Shown: one piece after another, positions 12,673-23,934 of the stretch | Position numbering within the stretch: position 1 is the first letter of the stretch | How the letters are laid out: every line of letters starts with the position of its first letter | NCBI GenBank assembly: GCA_033065855.1 | Contig: JAVXUO010002322.1 | Location: forward strand, 570,501-634,500 | Length of the DNA stretch: 64,000 bases | Source: Escallonia rubra | Taxonomy: Eukaryota; Streptophyta; Magnoliopsida; Escalloniales; Escalloniaceae | Direction: 5' to 3' | Notes under the pieces: model-generated | Seen by the model: only the letters and a program-made list of their open reading frames with translations | Told to the model about the DNA's origin: nothing | Databases searched by the model: none | Program-made: the position numbers and the translations under genes

Positions 12673-13672
12673 GGGAGCCGATCCACACCCACCGGTGGAG
12701 AAATAACAGTTTCTCCACCATAAATCTAGCCGTCCACGTGTACTCGTGGATGGCCCAGATCTGTTTTTTTTTTGTTAGAAAAAGTTGCAACCGCCACTCT
12801 TTCAAGCGGTTGCAAAAATGACAAAAATGCCCCGTAAAGCTGAAAAAACCGCAACCGCAAGAAAGAGTAGTGGTTGGGGGCCCACGAATTTCCACCCAAC
12901 CGCTACAAAGTGTAGCAATTGAGAGGACACCCAACCTCTACACTTTGTAGCGGTTGCACTGTACTTTTTAAGATTTTTTTTAATGAAAAAGTTGGGCCAC
13001 TTAGGATTTTTTTTAATGAAAATTGTTTGACGGATTCCAACCACTACTAAATGTAGCGATTGGGTGGTGCAAAAGAAAAAAAAAAAGAGTGTCATGATTA
13101 CCAACCTCTACAAAGAGTGGAGGTTGGAATCATTACCAACCTCCACTCTTGTGGAGGTTGGACACATTACCGACCTCCACGTTACCAAGGTTGGTAATGA
13201 TTCCAACCTCCACTCTTTGTAGAGTTTGGTAATCATGACACTTTTTTTTTTCTTTTGCAGTGTAGCGGTTGGAATCCGTCAAACAATTTTCATTAAAAAA
13301 AGCCTAAGTGGCCTTACTTTTTCATTAAAAAAAAATTTCATTAAAAAAACCCTAAGTGGCCCCACTTTTTCATTAAAAAAATCCTTAAAAAGTACAGTGC
13401 AACCGCTACAAAGTGTAGCGGTTGGGTGTCCTCCCAATTGCTACACTTTGTAGCGGTTGGGTGGAAATTCGTGGGCCCCCAACCGCTACTCTTTCTTGCG
13501 GTTGGGGGTTTTTCAGCTTTACGGGGCATTTTTGTCAATTTTTGCAATCGCGGCAGTTGCAACTTTTTCAAAAAAAAAAAAAAGCAGTTATGGGCCATCC
13601 ACGAGAACACGTGGACAGCTAGATTTATGGTGGAGAAATTCATTTCTCCCCGGTGGGTGTGAATCGGCTCCC
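12673..13672. mobile_element. Foldback element 2, 1 kb, two long inverted arms
   Basis: The left end is gggagccgatccacacccac and the right end is its near-exact reverse complement. The arms (about 12673-13160 and 13185-13672) match almost throughout: the gccccgtaaagctgaaaaa, gtgggcccc, cctaagtggcc and gacggattccaacc segments each recur in reverse complement. Within each arm are smaller palindromes such as 'aaccgctacaaagtgtagcg'. The centre near 13165-13180 carries further tandem inverted 'accaacctccactctt' units. No protein is encoded. TA repeats flank it, and unit B lacks it. It could be a foldback/MULE-type non-autonomous element; the transposase family is unknown. Confidence 0.75.
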
Positions 13673-13678
13673 TATATG

Positions 13679-13718
<40 letters not shown>
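13673..13718. repeat. TA/TG microsatellite
   Basis: A short TA-rich stretch is followed by a run of about 17 GT dinucleotides, directly at the right edge of the 1-kb foldback element. Confidence 0.9.
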
Positions 13719-13720
<2 letters not shown>

Positions 13721-16519
13721 GTGATTTGCATATTTAAAATCTGATTTTGATTATTGTCATCACATTTTTCATAAAGCTTTAGTTTCAAAAAATAGTTTTA
13801 AACTAAAATTATCTTCCTGGAGAGACTCAGGTTTTAGCTTAACATATACAGTGGTAGCATAAGGCCACATCCAGGCCTTCACTGTGTATGTACCGTTGTT
13901 ACTTGTTAGTAATTTAACCCCAAAAAGAAAGAGTAGAAATAGGAGAGAGGTGGATAGGCTACTATGCCTGACTACTTTTTGTGTTGTTACCACGGTTATG
14001 TATCGATGTACAAACGATGCATTTATTTTATTTTTTGTTAATAAGAGAATATCATTGATAATTAAAAGGGTTACAGAGTTGTCCAACGACGAGTAAATGT
14101 CAAACGGCGCATTTAGGATCAGAGAAAATTAAAGTTGGGAGGTGCCTCAGAATGGTGCAGTGGCACATATTCTGCTTGGACTTACTATCAAGAGCTTCAT
14201 CATTGGTGACATCCCAAGTAAGTTTCTCATCCTCTTCATTTTTGTTACTGTCATCTTCAGTTGTTCTTCTCGAGTATGTCCTCCAAATGGAGCAGTTACA
14301 TATTCCTGGTTTATAACTGACCTGTGGATGTACATGTACCATGTGCTTTCCAGCCAAGGAAAGACAAGACCTGGCACATCACTCTTGGATGCTATGGCCG
14401 ACCAATACGTACTACATCTAATCCTTGGGCATCGGCTAGCGGCAAGTCTTAGTAGCACGGACACATACACTGCATCTAATACTGACAGTGACAGTGACAG
14501 AGACACCGGACCTTCAATTTTCACGATAACAAATTATGAACACCACTACATATCGATGTGTATGTATTATTTATGGACATGTTTATATAAGTTTCAAGCA
14601 CATTTCACCCTCGTGAAAAAGTAAAACACCAATTTGTAAACGTAAACCATAAATTAAAGTCATACTTGAAATCAAGTTAATACAGATAATACGGTAGTGC
14701 AAGCTCCAATAAAACAAGCCAAAAGGAAAAGATAAACGACTTCATCTCTTCCATCCACAAAGATTTAATCGACATTAATTGCCTCATTGTCCTCTGGACC
14801 TTCATCATCAACCTCTTCCCTGCACATGCTTATCGATTGAGAAGTTCATCCTATACGTTGGATTGCGTTAGTCGAAGAGCTCCATCCTCCTCTCAGTTAG
14901 ACAAAACTCGATTGCAATGCAATATACCATTGGGACTTGCCCTAGTCCTCCATTTTATAATACAATCTCAAGTTTCCCGAACATTCCATCGTGATCTCCA
15001 ACCTAAGTTTAAAAATTCGCAATTTTGCCCCGTACGTATGGGACACTTCTTTGTAAGGCGTTTGACATGGTATCCAATAAAAATGAATAAAAAATATTCA
15101 GACACACCACATGTTCGGAGGTGTAGGTGGGTGTCGGACACGATACCTCGACGCAAGAGAAGCGTTCGTCGTGCTTTCTAGAAGCTAGTCATCAGCGTCC
15201 ACACCCCATTCCTCCTCTTTCTCCTCCTTGTTCCTCAGCTGCTATTTGCTAGTTTGTTTCTCACCCTAGTTTCCGTTGCCATAGGCTTCTGAGGAATCGT
15301 TAACTTTTGACGGTCTTCACCTCATCACTTTACTAAAGATTTTTGTGTGGTTTCGATTTTCCAAAAGCCAGATTATTATAGTGGGCTGATCATATTCGCG
15401 ATAAAGTACCTGTGGACTTTGCATTTATACAACATAGGGACACACACATCCAGATGGTGATAAGAGCAGATCGGCAAATGCCCTTCTGATATGACCATTT
15501 TGCAAATACTGTGCACAACATACCAATTGTGCGTGCGGAGGGTAAAGTGTATATTCCAACGCATATGCGCACTGCACGAAAGCCATTCTGGACTCTTAAC
15601 GTATAAAACTGGGTAGAGAGTAGCTTTCAAAGGCTCGAGGCTGTCAAACTTCTTATTTGGCAGGGCTTGTAAACAAAGTAAGAGCTGTGAGAAACGGGGC
15701 CTAAAGAAGTTAGTTTGAATTGAAGCAAGTTACACTGTTGGAAACAGTAGCACAACTTGACCAGTACTCCAGATAAAAGGGTAGAGGAAAGAAAGGCGTT
15801 GGTAGAAGGGTGTGAGTGGTGGGAGGTCTTGTACGTTGACATTAGAGGCTTGGCCATGAATTTGCGTCTACACAAGTGAACGACGACCTTTAATTTCTTC
15901 TTCCAAACGGAATGTCAAATTAAAGGGTTGATTTTTTATTTTTTTTAACATTCACACTGAAATTAATGCGGGATGCTTATGTCGGTCGATAAATGATATC
16001 TTCACCCCTTCGTATATCACTTTCACTTTCTCTTTGTCGCTATAAATATACTTTTGTGGAGATTATTAGCATTATAACAATACAATACAATGTGAGTAGA
16101 TTGGCATAGTAGAAAGTGCAAATAACATTTTTCTTTTTTTTTTGTTTATAAAAATTAGCCAACTTTCATTCAAGTAGATGCCAAACCCGAGTTAATAGTT
16201 CTTTCCATTGGAATGCGCACCCCATTGGGACGTACACACAATGTCTCCCTGCATCCAATGAGATCAAACTTTTTTTTATTTTAAGGAAAAGTAACACTAT
16301 AATACAAAAGCAGCAGGTACCGAGTGTTTAGGCCACCAGAAATACGTAATAATGCATGATGAAGTAAAGCATTAAGTAAAAGGAGCTCTAATCTAGATCT
16401 ATATACATAATTCTGATGAGCAAGCACATTAGAGATCCTCTCGGTAGTTTCGTAAGAATCGAGGACACTTGTAGTTGGTGGAAGCGTTAGCCCAACTTGT
16501 GGATTGACCTAACAGTTTA

Positions 16520-16822
16520 GGCCCCGTACGCTTACTATATTCGTTTTCTGTTTTCATTTTCATGATTTTCATATTCAGTTTGAAAATCCGTTCCTGTACT
16601 TTTATCATTTTCACCAAAAAAAATTTAGCTATTTTTTCTTATATTGGGTTAAGTTTTGAGTGAAAAAAGTTGAAAACACATTTTAGGTGTTTTCAGTTTT
16701 TTGTTACTATTTGAGTAATTTTATCCAAAACGAAAACAGAAAATGGTAAAAGTACGCAAAAAAAGAATCATTTTCATCATCATTGCTAAAACAGAAAACA
16801 AATATGGTAAGCGTATGGGGCC
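16520..16822. mobile_element. PIF/Harbinger-type MITE, 303 bp
   Basis: Terminal inverted repeats are ggccccgtacgcttactata on the left and the reverse complement of atatggtaagcgtatggggcc on the right, with few mismatches. A TTA trinucleotide flanks each side (16517-16519 and 16823-16825), as expected for the Harbinger target-site duplication. The interior is AT-rich and partly self-complementary, with no coding frame. Confidence 0.8.
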
Positions 16823-16900
16823 TTAGCTTCCCAGAGTATATCTCTTCTCCCGTGGTGAGAGTGCATACGTCAAAAGTAGAGCAAATGTGACATATATCAT

Positions 16901-18137
16901 AGGGCTAATTACACAAATATTCTTGAGGTTGTAGTGTAATTACAGTCAAGGACACAAAGTTTTAAAATGTAATATTCTGTGACCAAATACTTTTAAAATG
17001 TATCAGCCGTGTCCAACGTCAGTGTTCCGTTCAAAAAGTGTACTTTTTTTATGATGTCATCAATACATATTTTTAAAATGACGATACTACCCCATATACT
17101 GTATATACTGAATATTTTTAAAATTTTTAATCTTTGATTTCAGCCTTAATTTAAAGATTAGGGTTTTAAAACCCTAAAATTAATTTGTTCCCTATTTAAA
17201 AATTTCTCAATTTGCAGTCTATTTCATCAAAATTATTTAGAGCCATGTTCCTTTTTCTCGATTTGATCTTTATGAAGTATTCTGAGCCATCGTCAAAACC
17301 TTAATTTTCAAATTAGGGTTTCACATGCACAAGCAATTAATGTCACCTGAAACTGAAACATGAACCACCGCCCCACGCCGGCAGTCCCCCTTCCCCCACC
17401 CCACGCCGACAGTGCCCCCTCCCCCGCCCCTCGCCGCCGGCAGCCTCCCTCGCCCCACCACGCCTGTAGCCTCTCCCCACACCACCCCACACCGCCGACA
17501 AGCATGTCCCACACCCATGCCGCCGGCAACTCTCTTTCTCTAAAACCCTATTTCACCTCCTTCACCCCACCTCGTTCGTTAGGAGCCCCTTCTATTACCC
17601 TACCCCAATGGCAGCCCCTCCGTCACCCGAACCTCACCGGCAACCCCTCCCTTTAACCCACCCCGGCGGTAGCCCCTCCGTCATCCTAATGTACTACCAC
17701 CGTCCTCACTCCCTACCTTCCCAAGCCACCGCGACCCCCGTCTGTCCAAGATCCCAATAACGGTCGTGCCAGAGGCGGTGTGACGGAGCAGATCCAACGA
17801 CAATTGGGTAGCGGAGGGCGAGGCTGAAGTGCTTCCGTCCGATGAGGTGGTGGTGGTGGCGAGGCAGTCGCCAGTGCTAACTTGTTCAGATTTGGAATTC
17901 ACCTACGGAGGTGGGTTCTCCAAAAGGAAAAGAAAGAAGAGAAGAGAAAAAGGTAACAATGGAGTAATGGCATTTAAAAAAAATAACCTTCAAACTCAAG
18001 GGCAATAAATTTTTTTTATTTAAATCGTTAGGGTTTTTTAGATTCTGTTTGGTCAACGGATATAACTGTAATTTGTCCAAACTATTGTCCTTATATGTAA
18101 TTATACCCTAACTTCAGGGACATATGTGTAATTAGCC
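16901..18137. mobile_element. Non-autonomous MULE with 9-bp target-site duplication
   Basis: A perfect 9-bp direct repeat, atatatcat, flanks the element (16892-16900 and 18138-18146), the Mutator hallmark. Terminal inverted repeats start agggctaattacaca and pair with tgtgtaattagcc at the far end, then continue imperfectly for about 90 bp. The middle (about 17360-17880) is sharply GC-richer, Pro/Ala-coding-like and unlike its surroundings, which suggests captured host sequence (Pack-MULE style), but I do not recognise the source. No transposase is present. Confidence 0.82.
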
Positions 18138-19184
18138 ATATATCATACTACATAACCTTTTAAGACTGCATGCGAATCAGAGTTTTTTTTTTTTTGTTAA
18201 GACAAGAAAAGTATCATATATAAATGAGGTTTACAAGTCGTTCCGGCTAGATCAACTATTTTATAGACAGAAAGGTAACATCAAATGCTACCATTGACAC
18301 TACCAACTAACAACTAGCCTATCAACCCTAAACAAATTACAATTAGACTGAACCAGAGCATATCCTACACTTCAGCCTAATTTTTCCGTAACTTGCTAAA
18401 GCTTACAAGACACAATTTTACACTGAATACAGCAAACACGTAACATACAACACAAAGACATAACTAAATATTACAATAAGGAAGACAATTGGAACCGGAC
18501 GAACAATCGAAGGCGTAATTGACACCCAAAGAAAGTGCAAAGATAAGATGCATTTAACCTTGCATGGTTCACAATATTCCACCAGCATTTTAAACCCAAA
18601 ACCCGGCAAGCGCAAAACCGAACAGCAACCCAATAATTCCTAACGAGCTTAGCCAGACTAGATTCCTAATGGGGAGCTCAAGCATCCACCAAGATATCCT
18701 ATATATAGAATGAGTTCAATTTGATCTAAAAGTTTAAATTAATAACACTTCTGGTTTAATCCATATAATATGCTTAACTTATTTTTCATAAACAGTTACA
18801 ACTTCTTTAAGTCAACCTAACTTTTTTTTATTCTTTTTGTTTTTTGGTGCAATGATCTTGATTGCATAAGTTGTAAGGCACCCTCACTTCGTATCATGGA
18901 CTTTTGGAATTGATGTTACCAAACCTGTCATCATCGTTTCACATGAATAGCAGTACAATTTTGAATTGACAAGTTCAGACTTTTTTAGAAAAATTGAACC
19001 CTACCCAATTCTATTTTTTTATAATTTTCTCATTTTCTAAAACATATTCTTTGCAGATGCCTTGTAAATTGTAAACCACCGGGGGAGGTAAAGCAACCAA
19101 TATTATTTTGTATAAACAAATCCAAGCTTGGAAAGATTTCCCAAACAATAAGGAAGAAGTATCTCTTGATTATGAAGACAAATG

Positions 19185-21996
19185 TTAATCTTCACTGGTG
19201 GGGTCCAACTCCAACCCGCCATCATCGTTAGCGTAATCATCACCGTTGATCTGATCAAGAACAACCACCAATCCCATGGCAAAGGCAACATCGAAGCCAG
19301 GCTTCAGCGACACATAGAAAACGTCCTTGGCAAGCATAACACTGGTGGAAGCATCCACTTTGCGTTGGATCTCGGCCACTACTTCCTTGCCCGCATTGAA
19401 GATGGTGCAGCAACGCTGTGCGAATGACCCTTCGATCTGGTACTCCTCGCCTCGATTCCCGCACATTTCCACCGTCACGCTTAACCGTCCCATGATGGAT
19501 GATCTGGACACGCTGAAGATTGGCTTCTGACCCTCCGTCTTCTCTCCTAAGAACCCTTCCCACCGTTTGTGGAAACTCGGTCGCTGTTGTTAGCAATGAG
19601 GTTAAGGAAAAGCATAAAACGTGCGACTCTCCCGGTTGACTCGAAAATGCATGAGTCGAGAGTAACGAGACATAGATGAAAATGAGACCTTCAACCACGT
19701 ATGGGTTGCTAAAATTTTGGTCGCTATCCACTTGTAGGAAGAGCTAGCGACTCTCAAGAATAGCAAATAATATACATAATTAGGGACATTCCAGTAATAA
19801 CGCCAAAAAATTGTCACTTACTCTTTCTACAGCCAACTGGTAGCCAAAATTCATTCATAACAGTTGGCGATAGCTTTTGCTCCTTGCGTCTTAAAAGTAA
19901 AAATTTATTTCTGCACATAACTTAAGCGCAACAATAATATTGGCCCTAACGCATTATTGTCAAGTTTTCCATGAGTAGTAACAAAGGATTTGTAGCGACT
20001 AAACTATTACTGAAAACAAATAACATCAATCCTGCACTTTTGACATTGGATATGGATCAGATTCTGTAATCTTAAAGGTGGCAAACTGGGTTGGTGGGTT
20101 AGGTTTGGGTCTGAGTTAAATGGGTTGGGTATAAATGGATGACTTACCCATTTAGACCCATTTAATTGTGAGTTAATTGGGTCATGTATTAAATGGGTTG
20201 ATTTCACCCATTAAGCAAAAAATGACCCATTAAAGTCAAGTTAATATGCTCGACCCTCTTCTCATTTGCATCGATCACCACCGCAGACCAACAATCGTCG
20301 CCGCACTGCTACCACCATCCCGTCGTCAATATCCACCATTCCAAACACCACCATAGCCTCACCGCCAGACCAGAACCAAACAGCCCCGCGGCCAGATCCT
20401 ACTTTCCACATCCACCACTTTGAACGGCCCCCCGCAAACCAGAACATCCACATCCACCACCACATTTTATATCCTCGTCGGGCTGCTACCTCTCCCCATT
20501 ACGTCAACGACCACCACCACCACCACCACTCTCAACGCCATCGCCCCTGGCTACTTTTGAGCCACCCATCAGTAGTTTGGAGATCATCATTTCCCTAAAA
20601 ACTCAGATCTACAATAGATCTAAGCCTAGATGGCTCTGAATCGAGAATCTCACTCAAGGTTTTTGCCGAATTTTTTTTACAGATAACATGTTTGAAGCTT
20701 CTGGAACGAGGACGGTGCTTGTTTGTGGGTGATGTATCGTTTCTTATGGTGGCAACATGTGACTTGGACGGTAGAGTGTTCAGGACTCCAGCACATGATG
20801 ACGGTAGCACCGGCTGGTCGCGAGTGGTGACAGTCAATCTGTTGTTGACTCCTTAGGTATTGCTAGAGAGTTTTCCTCACAATTAATTATAAATGGTTTT
20901 ATGGGCACCCACTTAAAACCCATAACCAGTGTGTTATTGGGTTATGAAAATAGTTGACCCATTAAGACCCAATTATTAAATGAATGGGTTTGGGTGGTAT
21001 TTAAATGGATGGTTTTGGACGGGTTACTGGGTTTGGGTTGTAATTGAAACCATTATGTAATCTCAATCACTTTCATGCCATTCTAAATGCTTCTGCGGCC
21101 AAATGCAGAATTCTTTGCCAACTACATCTGCTATCGGTAGTCCCATATGCTTTAATGTATTTTTTCCTAGGCTAGTGTCTCGGGCGCTTTTGACATAAAA
21201 CCAATCACCCGCGACTTTAGACAAGGCCCAAAAGTTGACGGCAAGAGGAGAGTACAAAGTGTGTTTCTTGGATTAAAATCATGTACAGTGACAGTTTCTC
21301 CTGGCCATGACATTAGCCATGGCGATATGACTTTTCTCAAAACTGTATTTATATTTCGGGCGATTGTACCGGCTACTTCAATCATTCGCTAGTTTTTTCT
21401 AGCCTTGCAAAGTGAGTTTTTGCAAAGCAGTAATTAAATAGTGTTAGTGCTAGAGCTAACAGTTACATCATGGGATACAAATCAGTCTAGAAAACGTAAT
21501 TTTTCACTGACTCGGTCGGTCAACTCGGCATTTGCAATCTAACGAGTCATGGGTGAATTTCTTTCCTAGTTAAAATTTTTTATACTCTGTGGTAACACAG
21601 CTCAGGCTCAGCACAAATGGAGAAAAACTTGGCACCGATTCATTGCTTCCCTACTAGGAATTGCAATTAACTTTCTTGCTTAATTTATTCGAACTCGAAT
21701 CCGGCGAGTCGACTCGTTCAGACTGAGTAAGACGGGAACTGCACAAACAATACGATGAGCAAATTTTGTACCTTACGGCGAGCGGTGAGGAGGCAGCGGC
21801 CAAAGGCGTTCATGAGCACAACTTCGGCCTTGTCGCGGCTGTCGTGCCCGTACGTTTCGACCCGAAAGGCAACCTCGCCTTTGCAGTCGTAGACGGTGAA
21901 CCCGTCGCCGGCGAAGAACAGGGAAGTCTTGAAGACGGTGAGGTGGGTCTCCTCCTCGTGCACAAACCCTTCTTCCACAACTACTCCGCCCGTCAT
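19185..21996 (-). CDS. LOR12-like: LURP-one-related protein, copy A
   Basis: Minus-strand exons are 21996-21772 and 19583-19185, with an intron of 2188 bp carrying a hAT insertion; the product is 207 aa. Exon 1 encodes HLTVFKTSLFFAGDGFTVYD to CLLTARRK, and exon 2 runs from RPSFHKRWEGFLGEK through EEYQIEGSFAQRCCTIFNAG to KPGFDVAFAMGLVVVLDQ. This is the complete tubby-like LURP-one (DUF567) domain. Family members are small cytosolic or membrane-associated proteins; LURP1 itself is tied to defence against oomycetes, while the role of LOR12-type members is unknown. Copy B (32640-34161) is its tandem duplicate. Several residues that look family-typical in B are changed here (for example SVSRSSIMGRLS against SVRRSSIIGRSS), and the C-terminus is 5 residues shorter, so A may be under weaker constraint though still open. 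Confidence 0.88.
20073..21055. mobile_element. Non-autonomous hAT element in the LOR-A intron
   Basis: An 8-bp target-site duplication, tgtaatct, lies at 20065-20072 and 21056-21063; unit B carries the empty site with a single tgtaatct near 33194. The ends taaaggtggcaaac and, in reverse complement, taatggtttcaatt form a short imperfect TIR. Many degenerate 'aaatgggtt' and 'acccattaa' subterminal motifs in both orientations fit hAT transposase-binding repeats. The middle (20265-20560) is CAC-rich low-complexity sequence with no transposase frame. Confidence 0.85.
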
Positions 21997-23060
21997 TTCC
22001 TCTTCTTTAATCTTCGATGCACGAGAAGTTGTTTAAAATTGTACGTGAATCCGTAGAAGGGAAGGCAGATAGTTAAAGGAGAGAAAGGGTGATAGTGTGA
22101 GCGAGGAAAGAGAGAAGAATGAGTAGAAATTGGGAGTTGACCCCCCCCCCCCACCTAAAATGTCAAAATATCGAGATCCAGTGACGAAAGATATCAAGAA
22201 ATATTTGATTAGGTCTCTCGCTGTACTGCAAATGTGTGTTGTAATAAATATTTGAAAGATTATCGTTACAAATTTTGATAATGGTAGTAAAATACTTTTA
22301 ACAGTAATTTTTTTGTTGCTGTAACTATTACGGTCACTAGAATATGTAAATAGCGCAGATTAATTAAAATGGTTGCAACAAAATAGTAATGATATCTAAA
22401 AGCCACTAAATCCGTTCAGTGTTCCATACTGGTTAGTTCTAACTCGTGTACTCTCAATTGGAGGTTTTGTGAATCAGAAGGCTAATATGTGTTGTGTTGT
22501 GTGCTCTAGATCTTATCAATCAGATCAGAAACTAATCTCTTTATTGTGTATTGTAGATATAGGACAGACCTCTTAAATATTCTGGACACGAATTCTATCA
22601 ACGCAGTCTCGTACCCGTGAATCTTGATCCTCTAGAATTTTGGTACGTTAGCAGTTATAAATATTATTCATTGATTGTGATCTCTTTATTGTATACATCC
22701 ATTACCATTATTAAAAAAATTGGACTAGTCGTACCATCAACTGAACGAATCTTTTTAAGAGGTAGAAGTCAAAAGCCCACGGCCAATAAGTTAAGCCACA
22801 ACAGTAGAAAAGAACCATCATCTGATGTGATGTGAGAGAATTAAAAATTGAAACTGTTTTAATAATTTAAGTTTTAAATATACAGCGGCACTTATAAGAC
22901 CTGTTCCAACAAAAAATGGAACTCAATGCTTAGCAGTAGGAGTTGAATGTATTACTACTCCTAAGAGCTTTGGTGAGCACACACGCTACATCATTGACTG
23001 TCTTTGTACATTACTAAAAGTAAGCACATTCACATATTACCGTCAACAAGAGCAATTATA

Positions 23061-23217
23061 GTAAGTAGTATTATTGGCCAAGCGCTCATCCGCAGGCTGT
23101 GTGAGATGTAGAACTTGGTGTGCCATATATGTCACATCGAGCACAGCAGTGCTCGATGTGACATATATGGCTTCTACATCTCACTGTGAATGACGCTTGG
23201 CCAATAATACTACTTAC
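23061..23217. repeat. Near-perfect 157-bp hairpin
   Basis: The outer 24 bp, gtaagtagtattattggcca plus agcg, is exactly complementary to 23194-23217. After some small bulges the inner part pairs again: 'ccatatatgtcacatcgagc' on the left with its complement on the right, around an agca loop near 23146. Unit B (34975-35045) has only the left arm in diverged form, so the right arm appears to be a local inverted duplication. The structure resembles a young MIRNA-type foldback, but transcription is unknown. Confidence 0.7.
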
Positions 23218-23221
23218 TATA

Positions 23222-23729
23222 TATATATGGATATATAGCCTCACGCAAGTTGCGTGAGGCTAGCGACTAAAACGACGTAGTTTTGTTAAAACAAATATAG
23301 TCGTTTTCTTCTCCTCCCCGTCTCTCTGTCGCAGGCCATAGCAACACCGAATTCGGCCACCAAAATTGAAGTTTTTCTCTTTCCTTACTCTCTGTCGCCG
23401 AACGTAGCAAGCGACTCACAAGCCACCGGCTGCTGTAGACCACCCACCTTTCATTGCTGTCAAGAGCTATCTTGCCGCAAACCGGTCTCGATAAGCTGAA
23501 TTCATCTATAATTTTTTATTTTTCCACTACCAATCAAAGATGATTGCCGCAAACCTAATTGACGACTGTGGCACTGTAGCCATCACTACCAAACTCCAAA
23601 ACCAAGATTCAAGTTCAAATTGGACGATAGAATTTGAAGGCTACAATAGTCAGGTTTGAATATTTAATAGTGGTTTATTGGTGTACCTATGGCTGATTCA
23701 AAAAGTTGTACCAATTGTTAGTATCCAAG

Positions 23730-23760
<31 letters not shown>
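23222..23760. other. Unit-A insertion bounded by TA repeats
   Basis: This has no counterpart in unit B, which reads 'gatatatatgtatgg' at the same point. It begins with a TA run and a perfect small palindrome (gcctcacgcaagttgcgtga plus ggc), contains ordinary-looking unique sequence, and ends with 'aaaaagttgtaccaattgtt' and a TA run. The end resembles the terminal repeat of the neighbouring element at 23935. No gene was recognised. Confidence 0.5.
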
Positions 23761-23764
<4 letters not shown>

Positions 23765-23934
23765 GGTAAGTAAACAGAGGCCAAAAACAAGTGTCCCAGC
23801 TCATCAAAGCCACGAATCGGCAAAATTGAAGAATTAAAGAAATCAAAGCCACGGTCGCCACTAATTGGACGACTCCTTTCTCATGCTAAAATAAGCATAA
23901 GATCCGCTGAACACTTGAACTGTGTGTCCCCTTA

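Larger units (their letters stand above)
16265..18645. other. Unit-A-specific 2.4-kb insertion cluster
   Basis: Unit B reads straight from the block ending 'ctgcatccaatgag' (near 31977) to the block matching about 18660 within roughly 150 bp, so this interval is extra in unit A. It holds the Harbinger-type MITE (16520-16822), the MULE (16901-18137) and, from 18187, a sequence headed by a T run ('agtttttttttttttgtt'), which could be the tail of a LINE or SINE inserted on the minus strand. No gene is supported. Confidence 0.6.

Noticed and set aside
14142-14624. Open frame of 160 codons in unit A
   Set aside because: The matching region of unit B (28330-28880) does not keep the frame, and no known protein is resembled.
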